A stretch of 64,000 nucleotides of DNA from an uncultured Acetatifactor sp. GTDB lineage: Bacteria > Bacillota > Clostridia > Lachnospirales > Lachnospiraceae. This document shows positions 40,944 through 48,975 of this stretch, one piece after another. The notes beneath the pieces were generated by a model. The model worked only from the letters and a program-made list of their open reading frames with translations. It made no database searches and was not told the DNA's origin. The position numbers and the translations under genes are program-made. The stretch covers positions 7,534 to 71,533 of the forward strand of contig CAJULV010000017.1 of NCBI GenBank assembly GCA_910587555.1. Direction: 5' to 3'. Position 1 is the first letter of the stretch. Each line of letters starts with the position of its first letter.

Positions 40944-41579
40944 TCATCGGGTATAATCCTTCAATTCCTCCAGAAATTCCTGATATTCATCATCAGACCA
41001 GTAAAATGTCAGCTCTTCTTCCGTAAAATCTTCCGGCTTGTAACGCATGAAATGATCTCCGATATCATATGCAAACCTTCGCAGAACAGCTTCCGCAAAT
41101 TCCCGGAAAAACATCCCGATACCCGTTATCACATTTCCGTCTTCCACGACTCCCTTGTGCAGGAAGTTTTGCTTTTCCACAAAATCAAAAACGTCCGCCA
41201 TCTGCATAAAATAACCCGAAGTAAATTTCCTGCCGCCAAGAATTCCCGCTTTGGACAGCAAAATCGGAGCGGAAGAAATCGCCGCAAAGACAACATCCGA
41301 ATGCATTCCGCTTCTGATAAAGTCAATCAATGCATCATCGAACAGCGCAGGCAATGGATGGATTGTTCCCGGCAATATCACGCAGCTGTAATCGGTTATC
41401 TTTGCTTCTGCCGTTGTCTTTGTGGGAAGGATACGGAAGCCTTCCTCGCTCACATATTCTCTGTTTTCACCGGCAATAAAATCAATCTTCTCACCAAACC
41501 AGACTGTGAGCGCAGATGTAAGACAGGTGATCTCCTGCAAAGAAAAGTCCGGATATAATAAGACCGCAAACTTCCTCAT
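40944..41579 (-). CDS. DJ-1/PfpI-family protein with Ser in place of the nucleophile Cys
   Basis: 211 residues: MRKFAVLLYPDFSLQEITCL, ITDYSCVILPGTIHPLP and VVFAAISSAPILLSKAGIL. In most family members the elbow reads AAICxxP with a reactive Cys; here it is AAISSAP, so the usual nucleophile is absent. The acidic pocket residue upstream is also not evident. Probably non-catalytic or altered. GGGAGG precedes the ATG. Followed by an alpha/beta hydrolase. Confidence 0.85.
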   Translation of the reverse strand: MRKFAVLLYPDFSLQEITCLTSALTVWFGEKIDFIAGENREYVSEEGFRILPTKTTAEAKITDYSCVILPGTIHPLPALFDDALIDFIRSGMHSDVVFAAISSAPILLSKAGILGGRKFTSGYFMQMADVFDFVEKQNFLHKGVVEDGNVITGIGMFFREFAEAVLRRFAYDIGDHFMRYKPEDFTEEELTFYWSDDEYQEFLEELKDYTR

Positions 41580-41610
41580 ACCTTTTACCTCCCTATATTT
41601 TCCTCCCTGA

Positions 41611-41716
41611 TTTATACTCGTGAACGCATTTAATTGCCGCTTTCAGCTCTGGATTGCCGATGCGTTCACTCGTTATACTGTGCAGACGGCAATTAATTTC
41701 GTTTGTGGGTATAAAT
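41611..41716. repeat. 105-bp pseudoknot-capable repeat, copy 1
   Basis: Positions 41612-41716 are identical to 58472-58576. Ends are TTTATAC and GTATAAA. TGAACGCAT (41621-41629) pairs with ATGCGTTCA (41660-41668); TTAATTGCCG (41630-41639), inside that loop, pairs with CGGCAATTAA (41687-41696) outside it, an H-type pseudoknot. Lies between the DJ-1-like gene and the Cys-rich protein. Confidence 0.92.
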
Positions 41717-41773
41717 CGCTGCGCCATGGCACGAAAGGGTAAAGTCAAGGCCATTCTTAAACCGGGGATTCCG

Positions 41774-42289
41774 CTACGCCAGTTCCTCAATTAAAAAGTC
41801 CTTGTAGTCCGTTCCCGACTGCACACCTTTCAGTTCAATGGCAACCGAACACCAGACATTCGCTCTGTCAGCCACTGTAAAATGAAAGTCTTTTTGCAGC
41901 CAGGTATCATTCACCACATCCTCCAGAAAATCTTCTTCCCCATCATATTCCAGAAACATTTCCACCTCAAATAAGCTGTCTGTTTCCGTAATAAAATCAT
42001 CTAAGATTTCGTCAGGTACAGCAATGCCTTCCCCGCAGATGAGTCCGTCATAACCATGCAGCGCAAAATCGTACAGCAGATAATCTGTCCCGCAATCCCC
42101 GCAAACTGCACGTACCGCCTGTGCATATTTGTTCTCATATTCATGGACTGACATTTTGTACCTGCCATAAAACTCGCCAAAGCACCGTATTTTAAATGCT
42201 TTGCATCCGCACTGGCAAATAATCCTGCCCTCATATCCTTCTTCATCTGTAGGATGGTATATTTTTTCAAGATGCTTCGGCTTGATCAT
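41774..42289 (-). CDS. Hypothetical protein with zinc-ribbon-like cysteines
   Basis: 171 residues, acidic. Two Cys pairs (IICQCGCKAFKIRCFG and AVCGDCGTDYLLY) suggest a bound zinc. The C-terminal part is rich in Asp/Glu (EYDGEEDFLEDVVND) and ends SGTDYKDFLIEELA. I do not recognise the family. Downstream is the 105-bp repeat. Confidence 0.7.
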   Translation of the reverse strand: MIKPKHLEKIYHPTDEEGYEGRIICQCGCKAFKIRCFGEFYGRYKMSVHEYENKYAQAVRAVCGDCGTDYLLYDFALHGYDGLICGEGIAVPDEILDDFITETDSLFEVEMFLEYDGEEDFLEDVVNDTWLQKDFHFTVADRANVWCSVAIELKGVQSGTDYKDFLIEELA

Positions 42290-42437
42290 CCTATTCTTTC
42301 CCCTCCGGCTCCTGTTCTCTCCATAACCGAAGAAAATCAGCCCTGCAGAAATCCGCAGGCCCCTTCTCCCCAGACTATCTAAACTCCCTTTTCGAAAAAG
42401 TGTTTTTCGACAACTTAACAGTTCTATAAACTGGAAA

Positions 42438-42659
42438 TTACTTATCTTCCTTCAAGGCTTTGGCTGCGACAACTATTCCTATAACGGCGAGAACATAGAA
42501 AAAAAGAATAATATAACATTCAATGCCACCAAAATCAAATACATTTAAAACTGTTGACCACGCTCCTTCCTGAATGACAGATGCGCTTGCGATCAGCCAA
42601 CCAGTTCCGCCAATAATTCCACATAGCATTAAGGCACAACCAAAAATCAGCTTTTTCAT
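42438..42659 (-). CDS. Small two-helix membrane protein
   Basis: 73 residues from ATG 42659 (AAAGGAGTGTG upstream). Helix 1: MKKLIFGCALMLCGIIGGTGWLIASA; helix 2: CYIILFFYVLAVIGIVVAAKAL. A glycine-rich turn and a Lys-rich end. It has its own promoter (42700-42728), so it is a monocistronic small membrane protein. No family assigned. Confidence 0.7.
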   Translation of the reverse strand: MKKLIFGCALMLCGIIGGTGWLIASASVIQEGAWSTVLNVFDFGGIECYIILFFYVLAVIGIVVAAKALKEDK

Positions 42660-42699
42660 GCAGTCACACTCCTTTATGAAATTCCAGTTTATATAGTTA

Positions 42700-42728
42700 A
42701 TTATAAAATCTTTATCTTCCATTTACAA
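42700..42728 (-). promoter_or_regulatory. Promoter of the small membrane protein gene
   Basis: Minus strand TTGTAA (42723-42728) and TATAAT (42700-42705), 17-bp spacer, about 40 bp before the ATG. Confidence 0.65.
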
Positions 42729-42930
42729 TGTATATTAATAAGTCATTTTCCAATGGGTACACAATTCCGAAAAGGAAGTATCTAAATACCCTTCTTGTTT
42801 CCGCATGGAAAGCCCTCTGCCATACCGCCAACCGCTGCTTTTCTCCTGATACCTTACACCTGGGAAGCACCGCTTATCCTGATGCCTTACGCATGGAAGC
42901 CCCGCTTCTCCGGCGGCCGCAAAACAGGCA

Positions 42931-43077
42931 GGGCAGACCGCGGCGGCTTTGCGAAAACACTGGGCGCGTTGTGGAGAGGAGACTTTCGGCGATGCGCGTC
43001 CTATGGCGCGCATTGCCGATGCCAAGGCTCCTCGGAACGCCCTTAGCGCCGATGAGCAAAGCCGCCGCGGGCTGCCC
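42931..43077 (-). repeat. Long structured hairpin downstream of the glycyl-radical dehydratase
   Basis: A 22-bp inverted repeat (42931-42952 and 43056-43077, one mismatch) encloses further pairs, including GGCGATGCGCG with CGCGCATTGCC near 42990-43016 and GAGGAG with CTCCTC. The whole forms one long rod of about 147 nt, starting 40 nt after the dehydratase stop. It has no T-run. The flanking DNA 42729-42930 shows no gene. Confidence 0.75.
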
Positions 43078-43117
43078 GCCGTCCCCCGACGCCCCGATAT
43101 GGCAGCTTCCCCCATCC

Positions 43118-45679
43118 TTAGAACCCCTGCTCCGTCCTGCGGATAATATCATCCTGCAGCGACTTGGACAACGTGGTAAACAGCGCGCTGTACCCTGCCA
43201 CACGCACCACCAGATGGGCATATTTCTCCGGATGGGCCTGGGCATCCAACAATGTCTGCCTGTCCACCACATTGAACTGCATATGACTGCCCTTCTGGTC
43301 AAAATAGGAACGGATTAACGCCACAAAATTCTCCAGTCCCTTCTCCCCGCTTAGAGCAGTGGGATGAAATTTCTGATTAAACAAAGTGCCGTTGGAAGCG
43401 ATTCCATGGTCTAACTTGGACACGGAATTTGCCGCAGCAGTGGGCCCCAACACATCCTTGCCCGCGGAAGGCGAAACCCCATCCGCCACAGGCGTATGGG
43501 CCAGCCTGCCGTCAGGAGTCGCCCCGGTCTGGGCGCCCAGAGGCACATTGGCGGATACGGGATATAGTCCAGCCTGGAACTGGCCCCCTCTGGGATTGCG
43601 GTATTTCAGCAATGGCCTGGTATAGGTATACGCTACATCCCGTGCAAACATGTCCACTTCTTCGTTATCGTTTCCGAACTTGGGCACCTCATCGATCATG
43701 GCCCGCAGCTCCTCATAGCGCTTCTTCTCTTCCGGCGAAACCTCCGTATTCATCACCGCCGCAATCATGCCCGCCACCTGGTCCTCGTCCACGGACATGC
43801 CGTTCTTCCCCATCACCTTGCTCATCTCAAGGAGATTCGCTCTGCTCATCTCCCTAAGGATTTCCGTAACAATCTCCCCTGCGCTGACAGCGTCAAAGCC
43901 CTGTCCGTAATTCATGGCAAGGGCACGCTTGTACTCCGCCAGAGTCACCTTTTTCTCGTCAAATACCAGTTTCTTAATGGCATACAGCGAGTCCGCCATA
44001 TTTGCAATGCCGAAGCCCTGTGGCCCGGTGAAATTGTAGACCGCGCCGCCCTCCTGAACGGTTTTGCCCCTCTTAATGCAGTCCTCCACCATGCAGGACA
44101 GGAATGGCAGGGGACATCTGACGGCATGGGCCACGTCAATGGCATTGTCCGCATTTACCAACAGAGATATATTGTATTCCATCTGCTTTTTATAAGCATC
44201 GTAAAATTCTTCAAACGTGGACATATTTTCCACGTCCCCGGTCTCTATGCTGATCTTCTCCCCCTTATCCCATCCGTTGGAAAATACCAGTTCCAGAGGA
44301 CGGCACATATTGTAGAAGGCCGCGTCATGCCACCCTTCCGTCTTGCCTGCCTTCTGTGGCTCCACACAGCCGATGATATTGTACTCCCTGGCGTCCTCCA
44401 AAGTCAGGCCCCGGCTCAACAGGGAGGGGATAATCACCTCGTCATTATAATAGGCAGGAAGCCCGATTCCCGTGCGGGTCAGGTCCGCCGCCTTCATCAG
44501 CAGATCATGGGGAGACTTGTTCCACACCCGAATGGACAGAGATGGCTGCGGCAGAAACACATGCTTGGAGGCGCTGATACACATAAAGGACAGATCGTTG
44601 GTCACGTCTAACCCTTCCTTGTCCTGCCCCCCTACGATCAGGTTCTGGAACAGGCTGTAGCCCGCAAAGCCCTCTGCACTGGCAGCGTCACGGCATTTGT
44701 TCAAATCGTTTAATTTTACCCAGATACAGTCGATAAGCTCCTGGGCGAACTCCCTGGACAGCTTTCCCGCCTCCAGATCCTTCTTATAATAAGGATACAT
44801 ATATTGGTCAAAACGTCCCGGCGAAATCGAATGCCCACTGGACTCCAGCTGAATCAGCTGCTGCACAAACCAGAAGCTCTGGCAGGCTTCGTGGAACGTG
44901 GAAGCCCCGTATTCCGGCACCCGGGCGCAGTTGGCCGCTATCTGCAGCAGCTCCTGCTTCCTGGCCGAATCCCTGCAGGCCGCCCCCTCTTTCTCCGCCA
45001 GTTCCGCATACCTGCGGGCATACCGGATCACGGCCTCACAGCTCAAGATGGCCGCCTTCAAAAACTGGCTCTTGGTACAGTAGTCCGCATCCCCCGGATT
45101 GCACTTGTCCAGTTCCGCCTCCATCTCCTGAATCAGTCCCCTGTAGCCAATGGCCAGGACCTTGTCATATTGCACGGTCACATGCCCCACGCCGTTATAA
45201 AAATAATTGCCCGGAGTGAAAATATTGTGCTCCATGGCCTTCTTCGTCTCCTCGGTCATGAGGGCGGTGGCCAGTTCACTGGTGGTTTTCCCTTTCCAGT
45301 AGGCGTCCGCCTCCAGAAGGTCTTTCTTGGTCTGCTCCGCTATGTAGAAAGGGTCCGCTTTCCGCGTGGCCACGGTGTCGAACTCCGCCTCCAGCCATTG
45401 ATAGGAAAATTCCGGATAGGTCTGGCAGCCCCGGGGTGCAATGGTACTGCTGCCCACCACCAGTTCGTCCTCCCTGATAATAATGGGAATGTTGTCAAGT
45501 ATATGGGCAAAAGCCAGAGCGCGCCGCATGACAATGGGCCTGTCCTCCGTCGCTTTATAAGATTCCGTGATCAGCTTCGCCCTGGCGGACTCGATCTCCG
45601 GCATTTTGGCGTAAAGATGAGCTACCAGTTTGGGGATTCGCTCCGTTTTGGGAATTTCTTCTGTGTAATACTTTGCCAT
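43118..45679 (-). CDS. Glycyl-radical diol (1,2-propanediol/glycerol) dehydratase
   Basis: 853 residues. B12-independent dehydratase turning 1,2-propanediol into propionaldehyde by radical chemistry. Thiyl Cys438 and Glu440 lie in NIIGCVEPQKAG, matching the glycerol/propanediol dehydratase numbering exactly; the radical glycine is Gly829 in VVRVAGYSALF. Other signatures: RRALAFAHILDNIPIIIREDELVVGS and PGRFDQYMYPYY. No cargo-type N-terminal extension is seen, so it may enter the shell by binding partners. Choline lyase and pyruvate formate-lyase are unlikely because of the Glu440 context. It follows a nucleoside phosphorylase in the same transcript and is followed by a long structured hairpin. 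Confidence 0.94.
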   Translation of the reverse strand: MAKYYTEEIPKTERIPKLVAHLYAKMPEIESARAKLITESYKATEDRPIVMRRALAFAHILDNIPIIIREDELVVGSSTIAPRGCQTYPEFSYQWLEAEFDTVATRKADPFYIAEQTKKDLLEADAYWKGKTTSELATALMTEETKKAMEHNIFTPGNYFYNGVGHVTVQYDKVLAIGYRGLIQEMEAELDKCNPGDADYCTKSQFLKAAILSCEAVIRYARRYAELAEKEGAACRDSARKQELLQIAANCARVPEYGASTFHEACQSFWFVQQLIQLESSGHSISPGRFDQYMYPYYKKDLEAGKLSREFAQELIDCIWVKLNDLNKCRDAASAEGFAGYSLFQNLIVGGQDKEGLDVTNDLSFMCISASKHVFLPQPSLSIRVWNKSPHDLLMKAADLTRTGIGLPAYYNDEVIIPSLLSRGLTLEDAREYNIIGCVEPQKAGKTEGWHDAAFYNMCRPLELVFSNGWDKGEKISIETGDVENMSTFEEFYDAYKKQMEYNISLLVNADNAIDVAHAVRCPLPFLSCMVEDCIKRGKTVQEGGAVYNFTGPQGFGIANMADSLYAIKKLVFDEKKVTLAEYKRALAMNYGQGFDAVSAGEIVTEILREMSRANLLEMSKVMGKNGMSVDEDQVAGMIAAVMNTEVSPEEKKRYEELRAMIDEVPKFGNDNEEVDMFARDVAYTYTRPLLKYRNPRGGQFQAGLYPVSANVPLGAQTGATPDGRLAHTPVADGVSPSAGKDVLGPTAAANSVSKLDHGIASNGTLFNQKFHPTALSGEKGLENFVALIRSYFDQKGSHMQFNVVDRQTLLDAQAHPEKYAHLVVRVAGYSALFTTLSKSLQDDIIRRTEQGF

Positions 45680-45762
45680 TGCTGCTCCTTTCCATATCCA
45701 GTACTGTGTGCTGCTTTTCCTTTATCTGCGTTATCTCTTTATATTATGATGTTGGGATCAGA

Positions 45763-46527
45763 CTAAATGATCTCCACCAGTTCCCTGCACAGCATAACCA
45801 AATCATGCCGGATTCCCTCCCGGGTGTTCCATCCTCTTCCGGACCATTCTTCTCCGGAAACATCATCCCCGCCATAGATCAGCGCGCCATAGGCAAAGTT
45901 CCGAAACCGGGCAACGGCAATGCACCCGGCCTGTTCCATTTCCACAATCTTCGCGCCTTCCTCTTTTCTCCTGCTGATTCTCTGGGCTGTCTCCCGGAAA
46001 AGAGCGTCCGTGGTCCAGGTCAGACCATTCAGATAAGGTATGCTGCGGCCGTTGAGGTAATTTTTGATTTTACCGGTAACCTCCGGATCTGTATATATCA
46101 CTCTTGAGGGCGCTATGTACTGATAGGAGAAGCCCTCGTCCCTGATGGCTCCGTCTACCACCAGAATCTCACCCACCGCAATGTTCCGGTCCAGAACGCC
46201 CCCGCCGCCGCAGAACATGACTTTCTCAATTCCCATTGCATGAAATTCGTCCAGATTTCCCCCGCAGGCGGGACAGCCCACCTGTCCCAACGTCAGCAGC
46301 ACGTCAGGATGTTCTGTAAAATGATAAATCATAAATGGGTTTTCGCCCGCCATAAGCCGCTCTTCCCTGATCTGTCCCTGCGCCGCCAGTTTGTTCACCA
46401 CTTCCGGAAAAAAGGTAATTACCATCTTGTCCGTCCCGAACTTCTCATGCCCAAAACTGCCGGGATTTAATTTCGCTGTGGGATTGTCATCAAATTCCAA
46501 TACCGGAAAGTCATTTCTGCTAAGCAT
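45763..46527 (-). CDS. Nucleoside phosphorylase (purine/uridine phosphorylase family), copy 2
   Basis: 254 residues: VDGAIRDEGFSYQYIAPSRV, MFCGGGGVLDRNIAVGEILVV and IVEMEQAGCIAVARFRNFAYGALIYGGDD, with the ME-x-x ribose motif as in copy 1 (39266-40072). First gene after a strong promoter; 83 bp later the dehydratase begins, so the two are very probably co-expressed. Similarity to copy 1 is obvious by eye (FPVLEFDDNPTAKLNP vs FPILEYSTDKIAVINP). The substrate is unknown. Confidence 0.88.
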   Translation of the reverse strand: MLSRNDFPVLEFDDNPTAKLNPGSFGHEKFGTDKMVITFFPEVVNKLAAQGQIREERLMAGENPFMIYHFTEHPDVLLTLGQVGCPACGGNLDEFHAMGIEKVMFCGGGGVLDRNIAVGEILVVDGAIRDEGFSYQYIAPSRVIYTDPEVTGKIKNYLNGRSIPYLNGLTWTTDALFRETAQRISRRKEEGAKIVEMEQAGCIAVARFRNFAYGALIYGGDDVSGEEWSGRGWNTREGIRHDLVMLCRELVEII

Positions 46528-46547
46528 ACTGCGCTCCTCCTCTACAG

Positions 46548-46574
46548 AATCCGGCCTGTCTCTCCTGCCGGATT
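46548..46574 (-). promoter_or_regulatory. Leader hairpin before the phosphorylase-dehydratase operon
   Basis: AATCCGGC (46548-46555) and GCCGGATT (46567-46574) form a perfect 8-bp stem in the 5' leader, just upstream of the GAGGAGGAG ribosome site. Confidence 0.6.
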
Positions 46575-46596
46575 TTCAAAGTTGTCCATATTGTTC

Positions 46597-46625
46597 AGTA
46601 TATGCTTATATGAAAGGGATGTCAA
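46597..46625 (-). promoter_or_regulatory. Promoter of the phosphorylase-dehydratase operon
   Basis: Minus strand TTGACA (46620-46625) and TATACT (46597-46602), 17-bp spacer, about 70 bp before the ATG at 46527. AT-rich tracts upstream include CCACAAAAATA, also seen upstream of the BMC promoter. Confidence 0.8.
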
Positions 46626-46741
46626 TAAATCTGGCACTATTTTTATTGATATTTTTGTGGATTTATTTTGTTTTATGTTGTTTCTTAAACATCGCAGCAA
46701 ATTTCCCGCAAAGCTTTCTGTGTCGTTCGCGCCCCATCCCG

Positions 46742-47078
46742 CTATGACTGCCCGGAAGCCTCTCGTTTCGGAATCGTCTTTACGCCAAGCATAAAATAAA
46801 AGACATGGAACACCCACACGCAGGCAAGGACAATCCTCCCCACGGGAACCTGATCCATCATGATAAATCCCACTGACATCAAAAGCGTAACCGTCACCAT
46901 AATCTTAACTTTCGTTTTCCGCGTCATGCCCCTGCCTTTCACGTAGCTTTCCAGATTGTTTTTATACAGCTTTGTCCCGGTAAACCAGTGATTCAGCCTT
47001 TCCGAACTTCTGGCAAAGCAGAACGCCGCCAGCAGAAGAAACGGGAAAGAAGGCAGAAGCGGAAGAACCGCGCCTGTT
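46742..47078 (-). pseudogene. DUF454 (YbaN-like) membrane protein, N-terminally truncated
   Basis: Reading from about 47078: GAVLPLLPSFPFLLLAAFCFARSSERLNHWFTGTKLYK, then SYVKGRGMTRKTKVKIMVTVTLLMSV and a last helix GRIVLACVWVFHVFYFML, which is the DUF454 pattern. A stop codon in frame lies just upstream, and the expected first helix is missing. The break falls at the 3' end of a truncated ABC gene in another frame. The ATG at 46942 or 46927 could give a 61-66 residue tail. Confidence 0.75.
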
Positions 47079-48446
47079 CACCCGCTCCAAAACCTCCCAC
47101 AGCTCCGGGTCAGAGGCGTCCGGCTTCCCCATCCGAAGATTCTCTCTCACCGTGCCCTTGAACAGGTAACTCTGGTGGCTGACATAAGTAATGTTTTTCA
47201 TCAGTTCCGATTCCCTTATGTCTGCCAGTGCCCTGCCTCCGATTTCCACCGAACCGCCAAAGCCCCTGTTTCTCCCCATTAAAACTGCCGCCACAGTGGA
47301 CTTTCCGCAGCCGCTCTCCCCCACAATGGAAACAAATCTCCCTTTCGGAAACTCCATGTCAATTCCGCACAGAATTTCCCTTCCTCCATTGTCAAAACCG
47401 CCCCCGCCGGAAGAATTGCCGTCATAGGAAAACCGCAGTCCGGTACAGACAATGTCGCAGTCCGGCGGAAAGCATCCTGTCTTCTCTTCTGTTTCAGGCA
47501 GATCCAGCAGGCGGAAAATCTTGTCGCCTGCCGCCATGCCGTTCATCGCCACATGGAAGAAACTGCCAAGCTGCCGCATGGGGATAAAGAAATCCGCCGA
47601 AAGAAGGATAAGCAAAAGACATCCCGAAAGCGTCACATTCCCTGCACGGAACTGCGTTGCCGCCATAATCACCCCTAATGCCGCGCCCCCATAGGCAATC
47701 AGGTCCATGATGGTAATCGAATTAAGCTGCATTGTCAGAACTTTCATGGTTATTCTACGGAATTTTTCCGCCTCGCGATTCATCTCCTCATTCTTAAAAC
47801 CGTCCGCCTGGTAGATTTTAAGTGTGGTAAGTCCCTGCAGGTTTTCCAGAAAGGTATCTCCCAAAGCCGTGTACTGCCCCCAGTATTTAGACAGCAGCTT
47901 TTTCGCCCATGTCTGCACCGCCGCTATGGAAACGGGTATCAGGGGCACACATACAAGCAGGACAACCGCGGAGGGCACATTGACAAAGCACAAACAGGCA
48001 AACAATGTAAGCGGGGCAAGCATCGCATAGAAGAACTGCGGAAGATATGACCCGAAGTAGGTTTCAAGCTGCTCCACCCCCTCTACCGCCACCTGCACCA
48101 CTTCCGATGTCTTCACCTGCCCATTGTAAGAAGCGCCCAGCCGCAGAAGTTTTTCATATATTTTTTCACGCAGTACTTTTTTTACCGTTTTTGATGAGAG
48201 ATATCCCATACGGCTTGAAAGGAGTGTACAGACAAAACGGACCGTAACCGCTGCCCCTGCTGCCGCAGCCGTAAAGAACCCGCTGTTTTTATCTGCCGTT
48301 TTATGGAAAAGAGAAGCAAGCAGACCTGTTAATGCCGTCATCAGGGCTATATTCGCCGCAAGGGAACACCACTGGGCCGCCACGTTGCCCGCTATATATT
48401 TTTTACTCTCGCTGACAGTCCCGATCAGCCTTTTATTGATCATCAT
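46962..48446 (-). pseudogene. ABC exporter (membrane plus ATPase) truncated before the signature motif
   Basis: 494 codons. A six-helix exporter domain (about 20-310) leads to an ATPase domain with Walker A GESGCGKST and the Q-loop YVSHQSYLFKGTVREN. After PELWEVLERVNR the family sequence stops; the remaining 40 or so codons are the out-of-frame start of the DUF454 remnant (RGSSASAFFPV). The LSGGQ signature, Walker B and H-loop are missing, so ATP hydrolysis is impossible. It has its own promoter with twin palindromic operators (48591-48689). Looks like one deletion that removed the 3' half of this gene and the 5' end of DUF454. Confidence 0.85.
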
Positions 48447-48460
48447 AAATTTACCTCCTA

Positions 48461-48566
48461 TTTATACTGCAGACCGCCAGGATTTACAGTAATGCCTACG
48501 GGAAAATACCTGGCTGGCGGTCTGCAGTCGGGTTGTACTGCAAATTCAACCGGTGTGCAGTATAAA
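48461..48566. repeat. Cloverleaf-like inverted-repeat element with TTTATACT ends
   Basis: Ends TTTATACTGCA (48461-48471) and TGCAGTATAAA (48556-48566) are perfect inverted repeats. Inside, CTGCAGACCGCCAG (48467-48480) pairs with CTGGCGGTCTGCAG (48514-48527), and GGTTG pairs with CAACC (48531-48551). The outer and first inner stems share CTGCA, so the two folds compete. Ends and the following TCGCTGCG resemble the 105-bp repeat at 41611. Confidence 0.8.
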
Positions 48567-48590
48567 TCGCTGCGGATGCAGCCCTATTTG

Positions 48591-48689
48591 GTTAGTAAAA
48601 ACTAACCCATGTCCTTAAAAAATGCGGCCATTTTGTGTTAGTGGCCGCTAACTTCTTTAAGTATACATCTTATTTCCTGTTTTTGTCAA
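48591..48689 (-). promoter_or_regulatory. Promoter with two GTTAG-N6-CTAAC operators
   Basis: Minus strand TTGACA (48684-48689) and TATACT (48660-48665), spacer 18. Downstream are two 16-bp palindromes of the same design, 48637-48652 and 48591-48606, typical of TetR-type operators. They control the truncated ABC gene at 46962-48446. No TetR gene is in the window. Confidence 0.75.
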
Positions 48690-48975
48690 TAGGGAAAATT
48701 CTGTTCGTCTGCCAGTACCGCCTGCCCTTCCTCCGGCAGAAACTCCGCGAGCATATCGTTTTTGAAGGTCCGTCCCGGCAGGAAGCAGGCCACATGGGCA
48801 GTCTCCCTGTTCACCGCAAACTGGGCGCCGTGGAGAATCATGGGGTCCAGCCTCACAAAGGTCCCCTGGGGTACATAAAAGGCTTCCACCGTATCCACGC
48901 TGAATTTTCTGCCCGGCAGGGGCGTGCCCACAAAAATGACAACATCGTCATCTAATGGCAGCAGCCTGAACCGGT
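48686..48975 (-). pseudogene. Ureidoglycolate-lyase-like cupin, C-terminal fragment
   Basis: About 95 codons: LLPLDDDVVIFVGTPLPGRKF, VEAFYVPQGTFVRLDPMILHGAQF and CFLPGRTFKNDM, the C-terminal barrel of the ureidoglycolate lyase/related cupin family. The N-terminal half is absent. The open frame continues to 49006, but that part overlaps the last codons of the ABC gene in another frame, so the deletion joint sits at the ABC stop codon. Confidence 0.65.

Noticed and set aside
42735..43115. 126-codon minus-strand frame after the dehydratase
   Set aside because: It lies over a long GC-rich hairpin, which explains the lack of stops; no ribosome site or family pattern.
43118..45679. Choline trimethylamine-lyase or pyruvate formate-lyase
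   Set aside because: The active-site context GCVEPQ with Glu440 and the class II aldolase in the locus fit diol dehydratase better.
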